A stretch of DNA of 36,151 nucleotides from Lentibacillus kapialis (GTDB taxonomy: Bacteria; Bacillota; Bacilli; Bacillales; Amphibacillaceae), in NCBI RefSeq assembly GCF_014646635.1, contig NZ_BMNQ01000036.1:1-36151 (forward strand), read 5' to 3'. Made by a program: the position numbers and the translations under genes. Positions 16,539-24,437 of the stretch are shown here, in pieces. Below the pieces are notes generated by a model, which saw only the letters and a program-made list of their open reading frames with translations, did no database searches and was not told the DNA's origin. Every line of letters begins with the position of its first letter. Within the stretch, counting starts at the first letter, position 1.

Positions 16539-17814
16539 AATGGTATATGACCAAATTGGAGAGACCGTCTACAAGGAGAAACTGGAAAATGGCCTGACTG
16601 TTTCCCTGCTGCCTAAGTCGGAAATGGCCAAAACATACAGTATATTTTCGACTAATTTCGGCTCGATTGACCAGACATTTGTCCCAATCAATGGAACGAA
16701 GCGAATAACTGTTCCTGAAGGTGTCGCACACTTTCTTGAGCACAAAATGTTTGAAAAAGAGGACCGGGATGTATTTGCCGATTTCGGCAAGCAAGGTGCA
16801 TCACCAAATGCTTATACTTCGTTTACTAAAACAGCTTATTTATTCAGTGCTACCGGCCAAATTGAAAAAAATATTGAAACATTGCTTGATTTTGTTCAGA
16901 ATCCATACTTTTCTGACGAATCGGTTGAGAAAGAAAAAGGGATTATCGCACAGGAAATTGAAATGTACAATGATCAGCCGGACTGGCAATCATTCATGGG
17001 TACACTGCGGGCTCTATTCCATCATCATCCGGTAAAAATTGATATTGCGGGCACGGTTGATTCCATTTCTACGATTACAAAAGATGATTTATATACCTGC
17101 TACAATACATTTTATCATCCTGAAAATATGACATTGTTCATTGCCGGTAATTTTGATGAACAACGGTTAATCAATCTGATCCGGCGAAATCAGGCATCCA
17201 AAAATTTTGCCCAACTGAAGACTATTAAACGTGATTATCCGGACGAGCCCGCTGCGGCAGCCAAGCAAGAGAACAAAATGACAATGCCTGTATCCGTCCC
17301 GAAATGTACAGTCGGTATTAAGGAGTCATCATTTGAACTGAGCGGTGATGAATTTTTGAAAAAAGATCTGCTGCAGGATATGATTGTCGATTTTTATTTT
17401 TCAAAAGGCGGGTCATTTTATCAGCAACTTTATGAGCAACAACTGATCGATGCGAGCTTTTGTTTTGAGACCACGCTGGAGAAAAATTTTGGCTATACGT
17501 TCATTGGCGGGAACACGCGTGACCCGGATCAATTTGTCCAAACAGTCCGGGAGTTGCTTATATCTACCCGTCATACGGTGTTCAGTCCTGAGCAAATAGA
17601 CCGCATGAAGAAGAAGAAGATCGGCCAATTGCTAAAAGCTATGAATTCTTTGGAATTCATAGCCAACAGTTACATTCATTATGAAACAGCAGGTGCTAAT
17701 CTGTTCGATATTATTCCGTTCATCCAGACATTGACGGGTGAAGACTTTAACCACTATGTTCAAAATTGGATTGATGATGAGCGTATAGCTGTTTGTAAAA
17801 TAATGAAAGAATAG
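16531..17814 (+). CDS. ymfH: M16-family zinc metallopeptidase YmfH
   Basis: This is the catalytic partner of YmfF, 427 residues. The inverted zinc motif HFLEH is at 67-71 within VPEGVAHFLEHKMFEKEDRD, and the third ligand is probably a Glu in EKGIIAQEIEMYNDQPDW about 75 residues later. It is cytoplasmic, without a signal peptide. The start is the ATG at 16531 with GGAAGGTG at 16518-16525; the GTG at 16522 lies inside that site. It overlaps ymfF by 8 bases, so the two are translationally coupled. The B. subtilis homologue has no firmly assigned substrate; relatives process small peptides. Confidence 0.92.
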   Translation: MDKMVYDQIGETVYKEKLENGLTVSLLPKSEMAKTYSIFSTNFGSIDQTFVPINGTKRITVPEGVAHFLEHKMFEKEDRDVFADFGKQGASPNAYTSFTKTAYLFSATGQIEKNIETLLDFVQNPYFSDESVEKEKGIIAQEIEMYNDQPDWQSFMGTLRALFHHHPVKIDIAGTVDSISTITKDDLYTCYNTFYHPENMTLFIAGNFDEQRLINLIRRNQASKNFAQLKTIKRDYPDEPAAAAKQENKMTMPVSVPKCTVGIKESSFELSGDEFLKKDLLQDMIVDFYFSKGGSFYQQLYEQQLIDASFCFETTLEKNFGYTFIGGNTRDPDQFVQTVRELLISTRHTVFSPEQIDRMKKKKIGQLLKAMNSLEFIANSYIHYETAGANLFDIIPFIQTLTGEDFNHYVQNWIDDERIAVCKIMKE

Positions 17815-17823
17815 GGGATATTA

Positions 17824-18546
17824 ATGGGGAAGAATGCATTGATAATCGGTGCAAGCGGCGATATCGGAGCAGCTATTTCCAAAAAACTTGCCGGCAATGG
17901 CTGGCAGCTGATTTTGCATTTCAATAAGAATAAACAGGCTATGGAAACCAATCGTATGTCCTTGGCAAGAGAATCAATCCTGATGGAAATTCAGGCTGAT
18001 CTAAGCGATCAATCAGGAATGAGCCATCTTCTGGATCAACTCGTTTTTCCGGTGGATGCCATTATCTTTGCTGGTGGCAACGCACATTACGGGATGTTCC
18101 AGTATACCGATGAACACGTCATGGATGCGATGCTGGCATTACATGTGAAAGCTCCGTGGGTGATAACAAAACATATACTTCCGTTGATGATCCGTGAGCA
18201 GCGGGGGAGGATTATTTTTATCACATCGATATGGGGAGAATCCGGTGCCGGCAATGAGGTGATTTACTCATCTGTTAAGGGTGCACAAAACAGTTTTGTA
18301 AAAGCGCTGGCCAAAGAAACAGGTTCATCCGGTATTACAGTGAATGCAGTAAGCCCCGGCTTTATCGATACGAAAATGAATCAACACCTGTCAGAAGAGG
18401 AACGAGCGAAAATAATTCAGGACATTCCGGCCAACCGTGCCGGAACTTCGGATGATGTTGCCAACACCGTCAGTTTTCTTATGAATGACCAGTCAGATTA
18501 TGTCCATGGAGAGATCATACATGTAAGCGGCGGTTGGAGGCCTTAG
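17824..18546 (+). CDS. ymfI: Short-chain dehydrogenase/reductase YmfI
   Basis: This is a 240-residue SDR oxidoreductase. The NAD(P)-binding GASGDIG is at 9-15, NAG-like AGGN at 83-86, the catalytic Ser135 in FITSIWG, Tyr148 and Lys152 in YSSVK, and a C-terminal SGGW. It resembles FabG-type 3-oxoacyl reductases, but its place in the ymf cluster points to the YmfI orthologue; the substrate is unknown. The start ATG at 17824 follows ATAGGGGAT, 9 bases after ymfH. The stop codon TAG (18544-18546) lies inside an 89-bp repeat element that begins at 18543. Confidence 0.93.
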   Translation: MGKNALIIGASGDIGAAISKKLAGNGWQLILHFNKNKQAMETNRMSLARESILMEIQADLSDQSGMSHLLDQLVFPVDAIIFAGGNAHYGMFQYTDEHVMDAMLALHVKAPWVITKHILPLMIREQRGRIIFITSIWGESGAGNEVIYSSVKGAQNSFVKALAKETGSSGITVNAVSPGFIDTKMNQHLSEEERAKIIQDIPANRAGTSDDVANTVSFLMNDQSDYVHGEIIHVSGGWRP

Positions 18547-18631
18547 AAAAACTCGGCATTCGCCTCGCCTTATAGCGAATGCTGAAGCTTTTCTTATAAG
18601 GTCATCCATATTTTATACTTTCTGACGTTAT
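18543..18631 (-). repeat. 89-bp hairpin element, copy 3 (inverted)
   Basis: This is an intact 89-bp copy in reverse orientation: TTAGAAAAACTCGGCATTCG at the left, TCTGACGTTAT at the right. It begins inside the last sense codon of ymfI and supplies the ymfI stop. The hairpin is followed by Ts in both directions, so it can terminate ymfI transcription. Read in the element's own orientation, the flank before it is ATTTTTTA, again T-rich. Confidence 0.92.
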
Positions 18632-18704
18632 TAAAAAATCATGCATAAACAGGCGTATAAATCAAATACTATCCATGTAAAAAATGTGAAGGAGGCAAAT
18701 TTAA

Positions 18705-18962
18705 ATGTCTGTTCTTGATAATTTTGACACATGGAAAGCTTTTTTGGCCGACAGACTTCAGCAGGCTGAGTCTCAGGGGATGGGGCAACAAACCATATCG
18801 AATATGGCTTATGAAGTTGGCGATTATCTGGCGTCCAATACAGATGCAAAAAACAACGAAGAAGCCGTGTTGCAGGAAATTTGGACTGCTGCATCGGAGG
18901 ATGAGAGGCAGTCAATCGCCAGCGCAATGGTTAAATTGGTTCAAAACCAAGGAAATGCATAA
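18705..18962 (+). CDS. ymfJ: DUF3243 protein YmfJ
   Basis: This small, probably cytoplasmic protein of 85 residues closely matches B. subtilis YmfJ at the N-terminus (SVL..FD.WK.FL) and C-terminus (MVKLVQ). It is predicted to be helical, without a signal peptide. The ATG at 18705 follows GAAGGAGG. Its function is not known. An overlapping frame starting at 18715 is a shadow. A strong terminator follows. Confidence 0.92.
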   Translation: MSVLDNFDTWKAFLADRLQQAESQGMGQQTISNMAYEVGDYLASNTDAKNNEEAVLQEIWTAASEDERQSIASAMVKLVQNQGNA

Positions 18963-18971
18963 ATAAAAGAT

Positions 18972-19008
18972 AAAGAAGCTGCCCGGGTATGCAGCTTCTT
19001 TATTTTTT
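18972..19008 (+). terminator. Intrinsic terminator after ymfJ
   Basis: AAAGAAGCTGC (18972-18982) pairs perfectly with GCAGCTTCTTT (18991-19001) around an 8-nt loop, then TATTTTTT. Confidence 0.93.
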
Positions 19009-19107
19009 CCTGAATAAAACAATAATCTCCTTTTCTTCATACGTGAAATACTTTATTATAGTAATATAGCAATATAATTCATTATGTACAAAACAGAGGA
19101 GTTTGCT

Positions 19108-19896
19108 ATGGAGAAAACAGAGTGGTACCTTGAATATGAAATAAAATATAATCGCCCTGGTTTACTTGGGGATATCTCCTCGCTTTTAGGCATGCTTTCC
19201 ATTAATATCATATCCATTAATGGCGTGGCTGTATCCCGGCGGGGTATGCTGCTTCTTTCCAGGAAAGAAGAGCAGATCACAAGGTTAAAATCAATTATGC
19301 AAACAATGGATACGATTGAGATAAAAAAAATACGCAAACCAAAACTGCGTGATAAACTTGCAGTCAGACACGGACGTTATATTCAAAGTGATGCGGATGA
19401 CAGGAAAACATTCCGGTTTGTCAGAGATGATTTGGGGATTTTAGTCGATTTTATGGCTGAATTGTTTAAAAAAGAAGGGCACAAATTAATCGGAATTCGT
19501 GGAATGCCGCGCGTTGGCAAGACAGAGTCAGTTGTAGCGGCGAGTGTTTCCGCCAATAAGCGATGGTTGTTTGTTTCCAGCACGTTGCTTAAACAGACAA
19601 TCCGAAATGAACTGATTAAAGATGAATATAATCATGATAATTTATACATTATTGATGGAATTGTTTCGACACGCCGAGCTAATGAACAACATTGGCAGCT
19701 TATCAGGGAAATTATGCAGCTTCCCGCCATCAAAGTTGTTGAACACCCTGATATGTTCGTCCAGGCTACTGAATATAAACTAAGTGATTTCGATTATATA
19801 ATCGAACTGCGCAGCGATGAAAATGAAAAAATTACATATGAACCGGTGAACAATGGTTTCAGCCAGGAAGACGGCTTTTCGATGTTTGACTTTTAA
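19108..19896 (+). CDS. ymfK: DUF3388 protein YmfK (ACT-like plus P-loop)
   Basis: The protein is 262 residues and close to B. subtilis YmfK over its whole length. Residues ~10-75 look like an ACT-type ligand domain (NRPGLLGDISSLLGMLSINI, then a strand pair to TMDTIEIKKI). From about residue 120 there is an ATPase-like part with a P-loop, GMPRVGKT (132-139), and IDGIVSTRRANEQHWQLI. The ATG at 19108 is 7 bases after AGAGGA; the ATG at 19084 has no ribosome binding site and is rejected. The function is not known to me; the domain mix suggests a ligand-sensing NTPase, which is inference. rodZ follows 17 bases later. Confidence 0.9.
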   Translation: MEKTEWYLEYEIKYNRPGLLGDISSLLGMLSINIISINGVAVSRRGMLLLSRKEEQITRLKSIMQTMDTIEIKKIRKPKLRDKLAVRHGRYIQSDADDRKTFRFVRDDLGILVDFMAELFKKEGHKLIGIRGMPRVGKTESVVAASVSANKRWLFVSSTLLKQTIRNELIKDEYNHDNLYIIDGIVSTRRANEQHWQLIREIMQLPAIKVVEHPDMFVQATEYKLSDFDYIIELRSDENEKITYEPVNNGFSQEDGFSMFDF

Positions 19897-19913
19897 AATG
19901 GATGGTGTTACGC

Positions 19914-20831
19914 ATGGAGATTGGAGAAAAACTGAAGGAAGCAAGGGAAGAGCAAAACTTGACCCTGGAAAGTTTGCAAGAGACGACAAAAATACAAAAA
20001 AGATATCTTGAGGCAATTGAAGAGGGGAATTTCAAACTATTGCCCGGAACTTTTTACGCGCGAGCTTTTATAAAAGAATATGCTGCGGCAGTTGGACTCG
20101 ATGCCAACGAATTGCTGGCAGAATATGAAGGAGAGATTCCGCAAGCTGATGATGAGCATACCACTCAATATGCACATATTCACCGTTCACGCAAAGATAA
20201 TAACGCAACGAAAAACACCAATATCTTTTCCTTTATCCCGACTATGATTGTCGTTTTGCTAGTGATAGGGATCATTTTCGTGATATGGTTTTTTTATCAG
20301 GGAACGGTTTCTGAGGAAAGCAAAAACCCCGTACAGCAGCAGAACGATCAAGAGGTATCATATGATAGTGATGAAAATAATCAGACTAGTGGCCAGACTG
20401 GAGACTCCGGCAGTGAATCAGATTCAGCTGATGGTTCGGAACCGGAAAACTCAAATGATGATAGCGTGGAACAGACTGAGGAGTCTAAACCTGAATTCGC
20501 TGTAGAGGAGAAAGGAACAAGCAACTCACCTGAATCAACTGTCACGTTAGAAAATGCGAGTGATGACACAACGGCCACTATTGAAGCATCGGGGGAGTCA
20601 TGGCTTGATGTGCAAAATGATGCAGGTGAATCACTGTTTTCGGGTATGGTTAGCACTGAGAATTCTCCTGTTGAGATGGATTTATCCGGGACGGACCGTG
20701 TATGGTTCAGTGTCGGCAACGCACCATCTTTGAAAATTTCGATTGACGGGACTGAACTGGAATACCCGGTTAACCCCGAGGAAAAAGTATATCAAAAAAT
20801 TTGGGTTAACATCAAAAGAGCGGGGGAATAG
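19914..20831 (+). CDS. rodZ: Cell-shape protein RodZ (YmfM)
   Basis: RodZ links the MreB cytoskeleton to the elongation machinery. The protein has 305 residues: a cytoplasmic helix-turn-helix domain at 1-70 (IGEKLKEAREEQNLTLESL, YARAFIKEYAAAVGL), one membrane segment at about 105-128, a very acidic Ser/Asp/Glu/Asn linker (~130-215), and a C-terminal beta domain (DUF4115; SWLDVQNDAGESLFSG). The long acidic linker faces the outside, as expected in a salt-adapted species. The start ATG at 19914 fits GGATGGTG; an ATG at 19902 overlaps that site. Confidence 0.92.
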   Translation: MEIGEKLKEAREEQNLTLESLQETTKIQKRYLEAIEEGNFKLLPGTFYARAFIKEYAAAVGLDANELLAEYEGEIPQADDEHTTQYAHIHRSRKDNNATKNTNIFSFIPTMIVVLLVIGIIFVIWFFYQGTVSEESKNPVQQQNDQEVSYDSDENNQTSGQTGDSGSESDSADGSEPENSNDDSVEQTEESKPEFAVEEKGTSNSPESTVTLENASDDTTATIEASGESWLDVQNDAGESLFSGMVSTENSPVEMDLSGTDRVWFSVGNAPSLKISIDGTELEYPVNPEEKVYQKIWVNIKRAGE

Positions 20832-20858
20832 TTAAAATCAAATGGAAGTTATGTTTCG

Positions 20859-20890
20859 AAACCCTTCCTTGCTCTAACGGGAAGGGTTTT
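20859..20890 (+). terminator. Hairpin between rodZ and pgsA
   Basis: AAACCCTTCC (20859-20868) pairs with GGAAGGGTTT (20880-20889). Only four Ts follow and the pgsA ribosome binding site is at once downstream, so termination may be partial. Confidence 0.65.
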
Positions 20891-20910
20891 ACATGCAGGA
20901 GGGAACTAGT

Positions 20911-21489
20911 TTGAATATACCAAACAGGATGACACTTTCACGAATTCTTTTAATACCTGTTTTCATTATTTTACTGAGCGTTCCATTTAACTGGGGCGAA
21001 TGGGATATAGGGGATGCAACATTACCTGTTCCACATTTTGCTGCTGCAGTATTATTTATCATGGCAGCTGTTACTGATTGGGTCGATGGATACTATGCCA
21101 GAAAGTATAATTTAGTAACGAATCTGGGGAAGTTTTTAGACCCGCTTGCTGATAAATTGCTTGTTGCGGCGGCATTGATCTTATTGGTGGAACTTGGGAT
21201 GGCTCCCGGTTGGGTCGCCATTGTTATTATTAGCAGGGAACTGGCTGTAACAGGCTTGCGTCTTGTAGCAGCAGGTGAAGGAATTGTGCTTGCAGCAGGA
21301 AGCATGGGAAAACTAAAGACAGCAACTCAAATGATTGCAATTTCTGTATTGCTGCTGCATGATTTTCCGTTTTCCTATACAGCCATTTCGTTTGGCATAG
21401 TGATGCTGTATATATCCTTATTTTTCACTGTTGCGTCCGGATATGATTATTTTGTAAAGAATTGGCATGTCATGAGGGATTCTAAATGA
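20911..21489 (+). CDS. pgsA: CDP-diacylglycerol–glycerol-3-phosphate 3-phosphatidyltransferase
   Basis: This membrane enzyme makes phosphatidylglycerol phosphate, the first step to phosphatidylglycerol and cardiolipin. The protein has 192 residues and the CDP-alcohol phosphotransferase motif D56-x2-D59-G60-x2-A63-R64-x8-G73-x3-D77-x3-D81, with all four Asp present. There are about five membrane segments. The start is TTG 20911 behind CAGGAGGGA, which gives the family N-terminus NIPNRMTLSRI; an ATG at 20893 lies upstream of that site. It overlaps cinA by 4 bases (ATGA). Confidence 0.95.
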   Translation: MNIPNRMTLSRILLIPVFIILLSVPFNWGEWDIGDATLPVPHFAAAVLFIMAAVTDWVDGYYARKYNLVTNLGKFLDPLADKLLVAAALILLVELGMAPGWVAIVIISRELAVTGLRLVAAGEGIVLAAGSMGKLKTATQMIAISVLLLHDFPFSYTAISFGIVMLYISLFFTVASGYDYFVKNWHVMRDSK

Positions 21490-22730
21490 AAAAAAATTTG
21501 AATGCTGAAATTGTTGCAGTTGGTACGGAATTACTGCTGGGCCAGATTGCCAACACGAACGCACAATGGATTTCAGAAACGTTAGCTTCAATTGGTATAG
21601 ATGTTCATCATCATGTTGTTGTTGGTGATAATTTAAGACGGGTTGAAGAACAGTTCCGGATTTCCGGTAATCGGGCTGATATCATTATTGTTACAGGCGG
21701 CTTGGGTCCGACTGATGATGACTTAACCCGCGAGGCCTTCCAGCAAATAACCGGCATGGAAATAATAGAACACGAACCAGCTATGAAGAAAATTGAAGCT
21801 TTTTTTCAAAAACAAAATACGGTTATGACCCCGAATAATAGAAAGCAGGCACGTGTCTTTGCCGGCTCTGACGTTATCGAAAATCAGACAGGGATGGCAT
21901 CAGGCATGTCGCTTTCTTATGCGGATAAAATGTGGTTCTTTTTACCTGGTGTGCCAAGGGAAATGAAACAGATGATGGCAGATAGTGTTGTGCCGCATCT
22001 TCAACATATATCAGGTCAAGAGACAGTGATTAAATCAACGATGCTTCGTTTCGCCGGCATTGGGGAATCTACGCTTGAACATGAGCTTCAGGATATAATT
22101 CGGCACCAGATGAATCCGACCATTGCACCTCTAGCTCAAAATAAAGGTGTAGGCATCAGACTGACAGCAAAAGCAGCAACTAATGAGGAGGCTGCTGAAT
22201 TGATTGGCCGGAAGAAAAAAGAAATTATCGACAGAGTTGGACGTCATTATTACGGCGCTGACGATCAAACGCTGGAAGAGAAGGTTCTGGCATTGTTGAA
22301 ACAAGCAAATAAATCGATTGGAGCAGCTGAAAGTTTAACAGGCGGGATGTTTACAGACAAACTGATAGCTGTCCCCGGTGCTTCTGATGTATGCCCCGGT
22401 GGTATTGTTTGCTATGATACAAAGGTAAAAGAAAACGTACTTCAGATTCCTCAAAATATCATTCACCAGTATGGAACCATCAGTAAAGAATGTGCTGCAG
22501 CTATGGCTGAAAATACCTCTAGCTTGCTGGATACTGATATTGGAATCAGCTTTACGGGGGTTGCCGGCCCTGATAGTGTGGAGGGGTACGAAGCAGGAAC
22601 CGTATATATTGCCTTGCATCATAAATCAGGGAATCTGGCCAGAAAATTCAGTTTTTCGGGCGACCGTCAGGCAATTCGGAAGCGGGCTGTCAGGAAAGGC
22701 TTTGAACTTTTATTTGATTTATTAAATTGA
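21486..22730 (+). CDS. cinA: CinA family protein (competence/damage-inducible; nicotinamide-nucleotide amidase type)
   Basis: The protein is 414 residues, the normal length. The N-terminal MoCF-like domain (ELLLGQIANTNAQWISETLASIG; VTGGLGPTDDDLTREA) corresponds to ADP-ribose/NAD-mononucleotide pyrophosphatase activity in relatives. The C-terminal PncC domain begins SIGAAESLTGGMFTDKL and contains the conserved Ser and the GVAGPDSVEG loop. It lies just before recA, the conserved Gram-positive arrangement, where it is co-expressed with recA in competent cells. The ATG overlaps the pgsA stop by 4 bases. Confidence 0.95.
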   Translation: MKKNLNAEIVAVGTELLLGQIANTNAQWISETLASIGIDVHHHVVVGDNLRRVEEQFRISGNRADIIIVTGGLGPTDDDLTREAFQQITGMEIIEHEPAMKKIEAFFQKQNTVMTPNNRKQARVFAGSDVIENQTGMASGMSLSYADKMWFFLPGVPREMKQMMADSVVPHLQHISGQETVIKSTMLRFAGIGESTLEHELQDIIRHQMNPTIAPLAQNKGVGIRLTAKAATNEEAAELIGRKKKEIIDRVGRHYYGADDQTLEEKVLALLKQANKSIGAAESLTGGMFTDKLIAVPGASDVCPGGIVCYDTKVKENVLQIPQNIIHQYGTISKECAAAMAENTSSLLDTDIGISFTGVAGPDSVEGYEAGTVYIALHHKSGNLARKFSFSGDRQAIRKRAVRKGFELLFDLLN

Positions 22731-22825
22731 AGTTATCGGGCAGCATTTTTAAGTGAAATTCATTTTTTGTATCTTGTTATCTATTAAAATCTCTTTTAAA
22801 GGAATATTTATCTATCCAAAGTACG

Positions 22826-22839
22826 GGAACATTTATTCG
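22826..22839. promoter_or_regulatory. LexA/DinR (SOS) box of recA
   Basis: GGAAC-ATTT-ATTCG matches the Bacillus SOS consensus CGAAC-N4-GTTCG at 8 of 10 defined positions. It lies 7 bp upstream of the -35 box. recA is a known LexA target in this group. Confidence 0.7.
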
Positions 22840-22846
22840 TTTTTTC

Positions 22847-22875
22847 TTGGCAAACTTCTAAAAAAAGAGTATGAT
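22847..22875 (+). promoter_or_regulatory. SigA promoter of recA
   Basis: TTGGCA (22847-22852), exactly 17 bp, TATGAT (22870-22875). The recA start is 32 bp further on. Confidence 0.82.
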
Positions 22876-22907
22876 GTAACTAGTTCATTCATAAGGAGGT
22901 AAGCGCG

Positions 22908-23957
22908 TTGGGAGATAAAAAACAAGCTTTAGATATGGCGTTAAAACAAATTGAAAAACAATTCGGCAAGGGCTCAATCATGAAACTTGGTGAGCAGGAA
23001 GGTCAAAAGGTTGCAACGATTCCAAGCGGATCGCTCGCGTTGGATGTCGCTTTGGGGATTGGTGGTTATCCGCGGGGACGTGTCGTTGAAATTTATGGTC
23101 CGGAATCTTCAGGTAAGACAACTGTTGCACTGCACGCGATCGCGGAAGCTCAACAGCAGGGCGGACAAGCTGCATTTATTGATGCCGAGCATGCTCTTGA
23201 CCCGACATATGCACGGGCTCTTGGTGTTGATATTGAAGAATTGCTTTTATCACAGCCTGATACGGGAGAACAAGCGCTTGAGATCGCGGAAGCCCTTGTC
23301 CGCAGCGGTGCGGTTGATATAATTGTAGTCGACTCGGTGGCTGCACTGGTTCCGAAAGCAGAAATTGAAGGTGAAATGGGCGACTCACACGTCGGTTTGC
23401 AAGCACGCCTGATGTCACAGGCGCTAAGAAAACTTTCCGGAGCCATCAATAAATCCAAAACAACAGCTGTTTTTATTAACCAGATCAGAGAAAAAGTGGG
23501 CGTGATGTTCGGTAACCCGGAAACGACCCCGGGCGGCCGTGCTCTCAAGTTTTATTCATCTGTCAGACTGGAAGTACGTCGTGCTGAAACGTTAAAACAA
23601 GGTAATGAGATGATAGGGAATAAAGCCAGATTAAAAGTTGTCAAGAATAAGGTGGCCCCGCCGTTCAAACAGGCGGAAGTTGATATTATGTATGGCGAAG
23701 GGATTTCCAAGGAAGGCGAGATACTGGATGTAGGTTCAAACCTTGATATCATTCAAAAAAGCGGCGCATGGTATTCCTATAATGGAGAACGCCTTGGACA
23801 AGGCAGGGAGAATGCCAAACAATTTTTAAAAGAAAACGGCAACATTAAGATGGAAATCCATCATGCGATCCGGGATCACTATAATATGGATGAAGAACCT
23901 GAAGAAGAGCCCGAAGAGGGATCTGAGAAAGACGACCAGGAAAGACTGGATGTTTAA
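22908..23957 (+). CDS. recA: Recombinase A
   Basis: RecA is the homologous-recombination ATPase and the coprotease that triggers LexA cleavage. The protein has 349 residues. It shows the N-terminal [19 protein letters not shown], Walker A GPESSGKT at 64-71, Walker B-like [21 protein letters not shown], and DNA-binding loops L1 ([18 protein letters not shown]) and L2 ([21 protein letters not shown]). The C-terminal tail is strongly acidic. Translation starts at TTG 22908, 9 bases after AAGGAGG. It is under an SOS box and ends in its own terminator. Confidence 0.99.
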   Translation: MGDKKQALDMALKQIEKQFGKGSIMKLGEQEGQKVATIPSGSLALDVALGIGGYPRGRVVEIYGPESSGKTTVALHAIAEAQQQGGQAAFIDAEHALDPTYARALGVDIEELLLSQPDTGEQALEIAEALVRSGAVDIIVVDSVAALVPKAEIEGEMGDSHVGLQARLMSQALRKLSGAINKSKTTAVFINQIREKVGVMFGNPETTPGGRALKFYSSVRLEVRRAETLKQGNEMIGNKARLKVVKNKVAPPFKQAEVDIMYGEGISKEGEILDVGSNLDIIQKSGAWYSYNGERLGQGRENAKQFLKENGNIKMEIHHAIRDHYNMDEEPEEEPEEGSEKDDQERLDV

Positions 23958-23971
23958 TCCCAATAATTGTG

Positions 23972-24008
23972 AATCCTTTGCTGGCATAAGCTGGTGAAGG
24001 GTTTTTTT
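23972..24008 (+). terminator. Intrinsic terminator after recA
   Basis: AATCCTT at 23972-23978 pairs with AAGGGTT around a GC-rich inner part (GCTGG/GCTGG region), followed by a run of 7 Ts (24002-24008). The 89-bp element starts at the very next base. Confidence 0.8.
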
Positions 24009-24097
24009 ATAACGTCAGAAAGTATAAATGATGGATGACCTTATAAGAAAAGCTTCGGCATTCGCTATAAGACGAGGCGAATGCCGAGTTTTTCTAA
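24009..24097 (+). repeat. 89-bp hairpin element, copy 4
   Basis: This copy is almost identical to copy 2 and again exactly 89 bp. Its left end ATAACG abuts the T-run of the recA terminator. Together with that terminator it insulates recA from the rny promoter that starts about 40 bp further on. Confidence 0.92.
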
Positions 24098-24135
24098 AGA
24101 TTTATGATATTCACGCTGGCGACTATTACGATTTC

Positions 24136-24164
24136 TTGACATTCACTGAAGGTAACAGTAAAAT
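24136..24164 (+). promoter_or_regulatory. SigA promoter of rny
   Basis: TTGACA (24136-24141, perfect), exactly 17 bp, TAAAAT (24159-24164). Transcription would begin near 24171, about 16 bp before the MITE. Confidence 0.72.
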
Positions 24165-24186
24165 TAAATTGTATAATTTTCTATTA

Positions 24187-24341
24187 GAGGCTGTTCAAAA
24201 AGTCCGGTAAAAATGACATTTCGAAATTCTTCGATGGCTTGTTTCTTCGCGGTTCATGTATCTAAATGCATACATTCCGCTGCTCGAAACTGCGCCGCCT
24301 CGAACTTCTCGATCCTTTTTATCCTCCTTTTTGAACACGCA
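24187..24341 (+). mobile_element. 155-bp MITE-like element, copy B
   Basis: It starts GAGGCTGTTCAAAAAG and ends CTTTTTGAACACGCA, the same length as copy A, with scattered substitutions. It is flanked by perfect CTATTA duplications (24181-24186 and 24342-24347). It sits between the rny promoter and the rny ribosome binding site, so it is predicted to be part of the mRNA leader. An open frame through it reads into rny and would give a false 75-residue N-terminal extension. Confidence 0.92.
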
Positions 24342-24437
24342 CTATTACGTTATACGATAAATTATTTATTATTGAACATTGCACATGCCGACAATAATGA
24401 ATCAATTAAAAACTTTATAGCAATAGGAGGTGAAACC

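Noticed and set aside
24028-24210. 60-codon open frame between recA and rny
   Set aside because: It starts inside the 89-bp element, crosses the rny promoter and ends in the MITE; no ribosome binding site and no family resemblance.
24213-24437. N-terminal extension of RNase Y
   Set aside because: The extension is translated MITE sequence. The true start has AGGAGGTG and gives the exact family length and membrane anchor.
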